Positions 23,101 through 33,164 of a stretch of DNA of 64,000 nucleotides are shown one piece after another. Location of the stretch: NCBI GenBank assembly GCA_014526335.1, contig JACTAT010000052.1, positions 992,001-1,056,000 on the forward strand, written 5' to 3'. The position numbers were made by a program, and so were the translations under genes. The notes beneath the pieces were generated by a model that was not told where the DNA came from, ran no database searches, and saw nothing but the letters and a program-made list of their open reading frames with translations. Every line of letters begins with the position of its first letter. The stretch's first letter is position 1. Source of the DNA: Chrysaora quinquecirrha. Lineage: Eukaryota; Cnidaria; Scyphozoa; Semaeostomeae; Pelagiidae.

Positions 23101-26100
23101 AAGGAGAAGAAGAAAAGAAGAAGATCAAAGAAGAAGATCAAAGAAGAAAAAGAAGCAATCGAAAAGAAGACAAAGAAGAATGGAAAGAAGATCAAAGCAG
23201 AAGAATTATAAGAAGATAAAAGAAGGAAATCAAAGAAAAAGAAGAATTAAAATAAGATCAAACAAGAAGAAAGAGAAGAATATCAAAGAAGAAACAGAAG
23301 AACGGGAATCAAAGAAGTAGATCAAAGAAGAATAAGACGAATGAAAAGAATGAAAAGAACATCAAAGAAGAAGGACTAGAAGAGTAAAGAAAAAGAAAGA
23401 GAAGAATATCAAACTTAATATTAAGATGAAAATGAAGAGGAAGATGAAGACTGACTAGGTAAAGCACTGTATAACCAGCAGAGGACAATGATGATGAAAA
23501 TCGTAAAGAAGAAGCTGAGAGAGGATGTAGATGCTGACGGCAATGGAGATGATAAGCAAGAAGAAGAAGACGATAAAGAAGATGTGACGATAGCAGAGAC
23601 GATGATGATGAAAAGAAAGATGATGAAGCAAAGGAAGACGATGATGAAAAGGAAGATGCTGATGAAGAAGAATATGAATAAACTATGAAACACTTCAAAA
23701 AAAGTAACAAATAATTATCAAAATAATCTATTAGAAATAAAAATAAACAAGCATAAAAAAATATGAAAATTAAACAAAAATATAACAAAAATGAAGCAAG
23801 GATTGATTTCTACTAGCACAACAAGAAGTCTGACTTACAGCGAGCTTCATGATCCGTTCAACGAAACGAGGATAGTCCAGATACTGAAGGAAGAGAATAG
23901 AAAAATGTGTCAAATGACAGTAAAATATTTCATGGCAGACATATGCGACAAAAATGCAAAAATCAATGAAAGTTTTTTTGTTCACTACCTGAAATGGTTT
24001 CATGGAGTTCTTCACAGTTGGTACAATCCACTGAAAGAAAAATGCAATCATGTCTTATATTGACCTGTGTTGAAGTGGGTGAAACAAAACTGAGCTCCCT
24101 AAATAGTGTACAATCGTTGACAACACACGAAGAGATAACAAAAAATAGTTTAAAAGGAACCAAGCTAACACGTTTCACAACAATGTAATTAACATTAAAT
24201 CTGCCATCGAACTGATTCAAATTCAAAGAAGATAAATTTATGATTATTATTGGCATTTACCTGTTGAGTCAATGCTACCAAAATGCCGGACAAGAAAAGC
24301 TGAAAAGAAACGAAAGCGACAAAGTTATATTTTTACATCACTACTACAAACTTAAAAGAGCTGTTCCTTTCATTTCATTGGATAACCTTAGATAGGGATT
24401 TGCAAGGCCTTTTCTGACAGTTTTACAACTTCAATGAATCAAAACGGAATCCAAAATTGACGAGGGAGGAGTAAGGTAGGCAGATGACACTTTATTATCT
24501 CAGCTATTGGGAACGAAGGCAGTATTAGAGTGAAAAGTTAAGAGTCGATAGGTTTCATTTGAACTGACTCACCCCTTCTAAAATTCTTCTCATTAGAAAT
24601 CTGTATCTGATTCTTGGGCTGCGTGGGAAATTGAGTTCGTAGCAAAAGGTTGGTGCAAGCATGAAGTAGTACAGATCTACGGAGAAATCATAAAAATAAT
24701 TAAGCTATTAAGCCATTGCGTTGCACGCTTATCGTATATTTCGATTGTACTCAACATACATCATCAATCTTCAATCTTCAGAAAAAGATCGCACCGGAAT
24801 CTTAAGAACTATGAAACTTGAGTTCCTTCTTTCACGATTCTGCAACCACGATTAAGATATTTGCTTGACATGGATATCTCAAATGTTTTGGCCCAGGTTT
24901 AACTTCTGTAGATAGAGAAAGAGTTGCCATCGATTGTTGCTAAAAAAATCTGAATTTAATATTATACCTTTTTGGTTGAGGTTGTCTGGATACTCGACAA
25001 GTTTGCCTTTAATTTCTGCTTTCTTCTCATCTTCACTATCAGTATCTATAGCTAAGAAATATTTTAGATGATTAAGATCTAAGGAAATTCCAGGACATGT
25101 ACCCATGATTGATATCCTCCCGTATTTCCTTGATTTAGCCCTTGGGGCCTATATTTGAAAATCCGTCTCAAAGAGGAGCAATTATTTGAAAAGTTAATAG
25201 TATAACTAACCTTCTGACAAGAACTAAGTTTTGTAGCAACTAGCAAAAGGCGTCTCTTGATTCCTCCCATCAGGAGCCTGTACATACTCTATCAAAGGAG
25301 TGTTCGGGACAAACCATATAGGCAGCTCGATTCAAAGGGGGTGCTGATTCAAGGAACCACAGTAACATAGAATTTGTATAGAATTGGACATATTCAGGAC
25401 AAACAACAGTAGCTGTTAACGTTTCCTCCGGGCCACCATAGGAACAAGGGGAAAATGGGGCAAGAAGATGGTTCAAGGCAAAAGAACTAAAATGTACAAT
25501 CCATGAAATGGGAAATAAAGCAATGAATGATCTATGTCTGAGTTATCTACCTTGTTTCTTTCCCCCATGTTGTTTTTCTTCTCTACACCATCGATTGACA
25601 GCAGCATAAGAGATCAGTTTCATTATCACAGTCAGGTAGAACATCATTGCAAGAGTTGAAGACCCTGTCAAAACAATTTCAGCTATAACGCACAAGGTAG
25701 AATGGTTCAATATGTAAATTTGATAAGATGCAAGATTAAGTTTATAGAAAGCTTGAAAATTATGTTAAATCTTCATCCAAATAAATTACTTACATGGTGC
25801 TGGATGATATTTCAAGATAACAGCGACAGGAAATAATAAAAGTGAAATAATGTTCAGCGTATGAATGCAGCTTCCAAGTTTTTCAGAAATGGATCCCTAT
25901 GGAGTATAAAATATCAAAGCTTAATCGAGCGAAAACAGTTTCCTAAGATGGAATAAAAACCAAGTTGTGGATAAAGAAAGCAAAGCTTAGTATTTGATGC
26001 AAGATTTTGAGTTGTACAAAATTTCAAGATAGGGAGGGAGTGAGGGTGGGAATACGTTTGATCTTACTTAAAAGAAACATCAGAAACAGAAAAGACAGAA

Positions 26101-28008
26101 TCTAGAGCGATACGTTGATCATAATATACCATTCAGAATGGGTTTATAGAGCTAGTCAGCTTCACATTTGAGTGTCAGAGAAAGCATTTAGTTACGTTCA
26201 TAATGTTTTCCCTTTGTTATCACAATCTAAAAGTTATCAATGACTCAAAGAATGAAGGCAACTTACTTTTGCAAGAAGAGTTTCTGTATGAAATGCAATT
26301 TGTATGAAAACGTTCACAGCTGCATAGTAAATACATAGATAGCATTAAACACAATACAATATTTGTAAAATCATGCACCACTGCAAGCAGCATAGGATGC
26401 AGAAATGAGACAGCACATGACTGTGATAGGTGAAGAGATCCTACAACCCAATGTCTATCACTACAAGGAAAGGACTAGGTTGAGGGTTAAGCATGTGACA
26501 AAAAAAGGTAATACAAAGTCATGCAACAAGTTGAGAGCCTTTGGCAACCTTCCACACAATGTTTACGTGGAGTGACATGTTGGAGCATAGAGCCAGGGCT
26601 TAAGTAATGTTAAAGTCACAAGATAAAGTTTACTTACCAACTCCTAGACTTGCACAGGGCCAGCTGTAAGGATCTTCGAGAAAAACAAGAAGGATTTTTG
26701 GATCAACCAGAACACCATACCTAGCAAAAAATAGATAAAGGGTTAGAAACCAACATTTGAGGGACAAAAGGGACAAATAACAATCTAAAAATTAAGATGT
26801 TTTATGAAAAAATTGAGCTAGATAGAAACATGTTTTCTTACTTGAGAACATTATCCAGAGCAACTCTGAAGTTTGAAAGAATCTGCAAATTTAGATAAAA
26901 AAACAGTGTATCTTCATTTCTTCAGATTAGTTTATTATATACACTAAGTTCCTGTACTTTTTGAACACAAATGCAGATGCAGTGCTTACCATAATCAAAA
27001 TGCACAGATTGAGGATTCCTCTGTAGTTTTCAAAGCCACTTGTGCTTGAGAATAATGAAGGGGAGTCATTGTGGACCCTTGAAAGGAAAATAAATTGTAA
27101 TTTTCAGTTACAAGATGAATTTTATGCATAGATGAGATACTTTGGAACCAAGGGGGTCATAGCCCCAAGGTGTTTAGAATACTATGGAAGCAGATGAAAT
27201 GGTGTTTTAGCACCAGTTGCTAGAATCTCATTAGTAGGTTAACTAATCGAGACCTCAAACCCTGGCCGTGACACTACCGTGGCTGGGCTCGAACCCTGAC
27301 CACACTGAACTTCTGACATCAGGAGTCAGCTGGGTTACACCACGATGCCACAGCACCTTCATGAAACCTTCGACAAAACAGCTTCTTAGCTTTGGGCAAA
27401 GTGCCCAGTAAGATATTACTACATCATGATCAGAACTTTGGTAACTCACAAATTCAGACATAACCAAGTTTGCAAAACATGTGAGTGGTGCATTCAAGGC
27501 ATTTTTATTTAATTGATATGGCACACAAATTCACCAATTGTTTTTTTTGTTCCAAGTCTTTGTTAAAATCATTTTGCTAGCTTGCAATGGCAAACCTGGG
27601 GTCTTGCCATGTTGAAACAGCCACACTCTGCAGACTGATGCACTATTGGGCCAGGCTAGCAGTTTTCAATAAGATCTGGGGTGTGCACGAGCCCCAATGA
27701 AGCAACAGCATTGCTAGCGTTTTGGCTGGGCGCTGGCTTGGCTTAAAATTAAATGGTTATTATTCTGATGTTGAGTAGATAGTATTAGAAGTTTACTCAA
27801 GGGATAATATGAACCTTTTTAATTTGTTGAAAAGCGCTCGGTTTCTACTTTTCGCCTTTGCAAGTTCAGAAGACTTATGTTCAGTAAGGCCGCCATCTTT
27901 GTCATCAACTTCATTCGAGTTGCCTTTTTCTTCAGAGCTTTTCACATCTTTTGAAGCGCTACTTACACTGGAACGTGAAGATCTTTTTCTAATAACCGTG
28001 GCAGTCAT
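20104..28008 (-). CDS. DGAT1: DGAT1 diacylglycerol O-acyltransferase 1, complete, 17 exons
   Basis: DGAT1 is an ER-membrane MBOAT enzyme that joins acyl-CoA to diacylglycerol, the last step of triacylglycerol synthesis. Exons, in coding order: 28008-27797, 27077-26990, 26882-26842, 26720-26638, 26319-26267, 25896-25794, 25664-25551, 25051-24968, 24676-24573, 24299-24261, 24030-23989, 23883-23839, 22591-22479, 22194-22129, 21715-21628, 20977-20779, 20150-20104. They total 1,521 bp (506 aa plus stop; human 488) and every junction keeps phase. Family marks seen are [35 protein letters not shown], the acyl-CoA/active-site FYRDWWN motif, and LSAFFHE, which contains the catalytic histidine. NYGN and the HDYF block lie near the C-terminus. 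The N-terminal ~70 residues are Ser/Lys-rich and disordered, as in the family. The 47-bp last exon is the least certain: it was chosen for its strong pyrimidine-CAG acceptor and correct phase. Confidence 0.95.
21005..21345 (+). pseudogene. Non-LTR retrotransposon reverse-transcriptase C-terminal remnant
   Basis: Within DGAT1 intron 15, on the opposite strand, a short frame reads [20 protein letters not shown] followed by HVKGID. It resembles the region after the reverse-transcriptase domain of many LINEs, where RWYGHVxRM is typical. After a stop, lysine/arginine-rich sequence with WT*KKW continues to about 21,345, matching the usual GRPRKTWKD tail in degraded form. Stops and frame changes show it is dead. 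The LINE clade cannot be named from this fragment. Confidence 0.55.
21845..22122. mobile_element. Foldback MITE (AACGATCAAACATTG family), copy 1, abutting DGAT1 exon 14
   Basis: The left end carries CCCCTGG then AACGATCAAACATTGTTTG. The right end carries the inverted CAACATTGTTTGATCGTT, with further internal AAATGTTTGACC/GGTCAAACATTT-type repeats. The same ends occur at 59,567-59,849 and, more diverged, at 29,481-29,700. Here the outermost right end (GGCCAGGGCC in the 59-kb copy) is missing. The element stops about 6 bp from the DGAT1 exon-14 splice donor (exon low end 22,129). Confidence 0.7.
22640..23690 (+). repeat. 1-kb polypurine (GAA/AAG/ATGAAG) low-complexity tract in DGAT1 intron 12
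   Basis: Almost every base on the plus strand from about 22,640 to 23,690 is A or G, mostly GAAGAA, AAGATCAAAGAAG and GATGATGAA units. The DGAT1 pre-mRNA therefore carries a long CU-rich run here between exons 12 (23,883-23,839) and 13 (22,591-22,479). The Lys/Glu-rich and Phe/Ser/Leu-rich frames it opens are by-products of composition. Confidence 0.9.
27180..27365 (-). mobile_element. tRNA-derived SINE-like element, copy in DGAT1 intron 1
   Basis: On the minus strand a tRNA-like head is visible: GGCATCGTGGTGTAACCCAG with an A-box-like TGGTGTAACCCAGCTG, then a B-box match GGTTCGAGCCC about 45 bp later. A short body rich in GAGGTCTCGATTAG follows. A second copy lies at 36,240-36,375 with the same order of blocks. 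The element differs from the CAAG-tailed SINE at 3.4 kb. Confidence 0.6.
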
Positions 28009-28194
28009 TTTGATAAAATAATAAATGAAATTTCATCTAAAATGGCACAAATATAGCAGCGTTTTGCAACTGCTGTTCTCCTGTTTCCTTTACAGATTTC
28101 CTTTCCCAGGATATCATTATGAATATACCTCGTTTTCACATCAAGTGACGTCATAGGGGGTGACGTTTGGCATTCTTTTCCACTTTGGGAATGT

Positions 28195-28420
28195 TTTTTT
28201 TCTGAAAATAGTAGACTTCGGAGGCTTCCGATTCGAGACGCCAAAAACGCACATTCTTGAAAAACTTGAAAGACTTTAGAGAAGTTGTTTCGAAACTATT
28301 TCTCTCCGGCGTCTTCCACTTCAAGCTCTGGAGTCAGGAGAGTTTGGACCCTGCAAAGGCTCAGATTTTGCGAGAGTCCTAAAAGGTGCAGAAAAAGTTC
28401 CTAAAAGAGCGCTACTTTTA
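28195..28420 (+). repeat. Dispersed ~230-bp repeat family, copy 2 (DGAT1 5' flank)
   Basis: It matches the repeats at 787-1,070 and 45,520-45,745. Matching blocks are TTCTGAAAATAGTAGACTT, CGCCAAAAACGC, TAGAGAAGT, AGCTCTGGAGTCAGGAGAG and TTTGGACCCTGCAAAG. It lies 190-410 bp upstream of the DGAT1 start codon, so it may form part of the 5' flank or 5'UTR. Confidence 0.65.
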
Positions 28421-28471
28421 TCGTTCGCATTTTAGCATTTTGTGTTCTCGCTTTTTCGCACGAATCACTTA

Positions 28472-28483
28472 TACGCACGCGCA
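28472..28483. promoter_or_regulatory. NRF-1-like site upstream of DGAT1
   Basis: TACGCACGCGCA differs from the nuclear respiratory factor 1 consensus (YGCGCAYGCGCR) by one base. It lies about 465 bp upstream of the DGAT1 ATG in a locally CpG-containing stretch. A near-identical word occurs upstream of GNAS at 53,355. A promoter role is inferred. Confidence 0.35.
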
Positions 28484-28784
28484 ATGATTGAGGAGAATTG
28501 CTGCTGACAGAAATTCAGGATGTCAGTTCTTTGATTATTGGGCACGTGAACAAACCCAGGAACGAAGAGCTCAGAGAGACAGCAAAGAATGAGTAATAAA
28601 ACTGTTACTATTATTTAAATTTTTATATCAACTATATAAATTATATACATGATGCACTTATGTACATTAAATATGCTAATCGACACCAAACTAAATAACA
28701 ATACAGCAGCTTTAAACGTTAAATTAAATTAGTTCTACCATAGACAATTACTATGGTTCTACAGGTACTGACATATACTTTATA

Positions 28785-31700
28785 TTACAGAAGTGTTTTT
28801 CTGATATCTTCAGGTTTATATGAAGTTCCAAACCATTCATTTATGAAACTGATTTTCAATCGTACTTCGATCTCTCTAACTGCACAGGAATCTGATTTGC
28901 CATCCTGAAGAATAAATCGACGAGAAAGTTAAGCAAGTTCTTCAGAAATAGTGTTTAACAATTAGTACTACACAAGCAAAACGAAGGTCGACACGGCTAA
29001 TAGAGCAAGGGGGAAATTCTTCGGTTCACAAGTAGATACCCTAATTATTCAAGGCATTAAAATGCAATGCCCCCTTTACAGCTGAAAGAAATCAATCAAA
29101 CACAACAAGCAGAAATATCATTTTAGATGCAATTATCTTACGTATGATAAATGTAGCGTTAAGGTTCCTTTTTTAAGATCATCCAAAACCATTGTGAGCT
29201 TCTCACTTCCATCATCATCAAATTGAACTACAAAAAGTATATTATAATTGCAGACTGCATAGACTTCCAGTAAATAAATTCAGTCTGTATATACTATCAC
29301 TTGCTTTATAAACATTATTCGTTATCAAAGAGCAGGATCTGTTCAAAGGGGGAACCTTGGGACAAGGAGACAAATTCTTGATAGCACGGCTAATTTCTTT
29401 CTTAGCTACTGACGGAAAGTAGAAATTACTAAGCTGCTTTCACCAAACGGAAACGCAGCATAGAACTGATAACACGTTCCGGCCTGGCAAAACGACCAAA
29501 CATTGTCGGTCCAACATTTGAGATTTGCTTGTCAAGCAATATGTTTGACCGTTTGGCCACGCCTAGAAACCTTGCTCATCTAGCATTTTTAGTTTGCGTC
29601 AAGGAACACAAAGTTTGTTACTTTTGCTTCTCAAGCAATGTTTTTGGGCGCGGCCAAACGGTCAAACATTTGTTGTAAAGCAAATGTTCGTTCGTTCGCC
29701 TAACCCTTTGACTTCAGGCTTATGGTTGCGGGTAGGAGCATGAATGAGTTGCTTCTCATTAAGGGTGCTTAGTATGCAAGGGAAACGTGTTCTGGATTGA
29801 CTTTAGCCGAAAATGGCCTGGTCTTTTAATGTGCAAAGGAAGACGTTGTCTCATTGAGTGCAGGCATCTGTCGGTTCAGCTTTCAAGGTGCTTACTATGA
29901 AAAGGAAAGATTACTAGCTAAGAAGGTCTACAATACTTAGGCTTGAAATTAGCAGTAAAAGAAAATGAACAGCCAAACCATAGAAAACATACCTTCGTTC
30001 CTGACACTTGCGAGGCTGCGACGGGCTCACTGCAAAAAGTGCAGAGGTATCACTATGTATGTATGTGCATATGTATGTATATAGTATGTTTCAAGATGTT
30101 TTGGCTTATCTTGGCAATAGTAAAGTATTATAGAAGGTATCAATATCAAGCTTCATTTCGGTTGAAGTTAACCTAAAGTACCTAAATGCTAAAGTACCTT
30201 GCAACCCATATGAATTCCTTGTTTCCATCAGTCAATGAAAAGTCAATCACAGCAACATTCTGAAACAGCAATGCAACGAAATCAAAACATATAGACATAC
30301 TAGCAAACATACTACAAGGTTCCAGGTTCAAGCCTTGATAGAACTGTGCCAATGGTTGATTGCCAAGTCTCACGTTCAAACCCTGACCAAGTCGTATCTA
30401 AGATCGATAACCAACACCTAGATAGCATTGCCAATTGCATAGAAATCTTAATCATATCTTTCTTATCTTCAGATCTATAGTATCTCTCACACAATAGATA
30501 TCGTCCGGCGTACTAGAAAATTGTCAGGTTCAAACCCAGACCAAGTTCCAAATAAGAACGATTATCAAAGACTTTGAAGATGATGCTACTCATTACCTCT
30601 ATGCTTAAAAACAGGCTGCAGAAAGTTGGGCATGTTCTTCTTCTGCGATTAGTTGACAACTGATTCCCGCAGTCGACTTGTTGGCTCTTGCGACTGCAAT
30701 CAACTGCTTCCAATAAGTTCTGACTAGTTGTTGACATATCGACAAGCATTACAACTAGTTGGCGTTACATCGTCGAGGTCAACACGTTAGCAGTTACAAC
30801 TCCAGTTGGCGTGTAGTTCTATCGCATCGTAGGTATATCGACATAAGCCTCAATCAAAGCAGAATATCTTTGAAGTCCTAGAAGTAAAAACATAGTTTCG
30901 TTTCAATTTGAATGTTTGTTAGCCTGAAAAACACAACCCAGTTGAAAGAAGCTTCTTCTGGAGTCTGTTTATCAGGCTAAATGTTTATCAGATCGCAACT
31001 TTTCTCGAGGGGTGTATCACTTCATAAATCTGGTACGCCTTGATGATAAATCTACATAAAATCCTAGCAATTGTTTGAATCTTATAAATCCCTTAACAAC
31101 CTAGTGTTTTAGCTACTGCACAAGTAAACAAATCTGTAATCGCCGATTCCAGGACTAAGCTTGACATACGAAGTACTAAGATGACAAAGTTTTGAGTATG
31201 AAGATACAATCTATATAATTCTTACAAGCAAGAATCGTATTTTCTATTTTAAGATGCCCTGCTCATTCTAGATGCACGAGAAAGAGGTTTCAGTCTTTCT
31301 GTTCCATCTTCGACTTGTCAGATTTTTGTGGGCAGTGGGGAAGTTTTGGAGACTGAGCCATTATGTCACTCAAACTGTAAACTGAATCGAGGGGCATCCC
31401 ACTCTGCGAAAAAGCGTACGAGATTTCTAATAAAACAAAAGGACTTCCAAGGGATTTCCAAGAAAACAAAAGGACTTGCAGCAAAGGTGTACGAGACTTT
31501 CAAGGAGTGAATCGCCCCTCGAGCTGAATGCTGAAACTTCTTCAGATCATAAGTAAATTTTTATTTACTGGGCAGGGGCTTCAGCTCACATTTTGAGTGA
31601 CATAATGACTAAATCACATGTCAATCAACCACAAGGATCTTGAAACAATTTATGGCCTGAGCTGTTTTAGAATATCTTCTTTATTCTTTGTAGTCACTCA

Positions 31701-32874
31701 TAATATCAGTTCACTGGCTTATTAAGCTTTGCATTTAAAACATACGGCATTTGAAACAGTAAAACATCTCGTTTTTCCATTCCATTTCATGCAAAAGCGC
31801 ATTACGTGACTGCCAGAGGTAAAGAAAATCTGTGATAACTAGCCCACCTACGTAAAACGACTAAAGGCTTAAGTGAGTTGAGCAATACGCGTAATAAAAT
31901 AGCATAAAAATAGATACCGTATTTTCCATCTAGATCATCAAGAATCGGCTCATGAGCGGGACAGGTGTAAACTCTACAAGAGATACTCAAATTGACGTCA
32001 TTCAGTAAAACCTTAAGAATTAAAACAAAGAATAGTGAACTGTTATACTACAAATTTCGGCCTTTTCATTATTTTTTATTAGTTTTATTAATTTGTCAAT
32101 CAAATATATACGATTGATATAATCCAAGGCAGACAAAGGTTTTATTATAAAGTTTTCAAAACAATATTCGAGACTAAAAGGTCTAAAGTTCTGAAGATGA
32201 CAAGCAAAGTTTTCTATAAAGACGAAGAACCCGAGGGGCAATTCACTCCTTGGAATCTCGTACACCACGTACACTCTAATTCTATTGATTTCACAGAAAT
32301 CCATTGGAAATCTTTTTGTTTCAACAGGAATCTAGTACGCCTTTTGAAAATTGATATGCCCCTCTGACAAACGTCAACCCTTGGTTTATTTCAAATTGTA
32401 TTTTTTTAGATAAAGCAATATTGAACTCACGCATCTGATGTTCCACCTAATATTCTTTCGATTAAGTTCTTGAGGTTGACGTACAACGTTACGAACGCAA
32501 TTGAACATTTTTTCTGTGAATGAAAAAGACACAAATTAAAGCGAACCAATAATAAACACCAAAGGATGAGTTTTACTTGGCTAGCAAACAAGCAAACCAT
32601 CAAGCAAGCAAGCAAGTTTGCAAGCAAACCATCAAGCAAGCAAGCAAGTTTGCAAGCAACAAAGCAAGCAAGCAAGCAAGTAAGCAAGCAAGAAGCATAG
32701 CAAGCAAGCAAGTAAGCAAGAAAGCAAGCAAGTAAGCAAGAAAGCAAGCAAGCAGACAAGCATGCAAGCAAGTAAGCAAGAAAGCAAGCAAGCCAGAAAG
32801 CAAGCAAGCAAGCAAGTTTGCAAGCAACAAAGCAAGCAAGCAAGCAAGTAAGCAAGCAAGCAGCCAAGCTAGCC

Positions 32875-32957
<83 letters not shown>

Positions 32958-33129
32958 AAAGCAAGCAAGCAAGCAGACAAGCATGCAAGCAAGTAAGCAA
33001 GAAAGCAAGCAAGCCAGAAAGCAAGCAAGCAAGTTTGCAAGCAACAAAGCAAGCAAGCAAGCAAGTAAGCAAGCAAGCAGCCAAGCTAGCAATCAACCAA
33101 GCAAACAAGCAAGCAAGCAAGCACGCAAC

Positions 33130-33164
<35 letters not shown>

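Noticed and set aside
22695..23788. Lys/Glu-rich and Phe/Ser-rich frames up to 166 codons
   Set aside because: They arise from the polypurine tract, not from coding constraint, and lie within a DGAT1 intron.
27180..27365. Functional tRNA gene
   Set aside because: A- and B-box-like motifs are present but no complete cloverleaf can be drawn, and a diverged second copy exists at 36.3 kb, as expected for a SINE.
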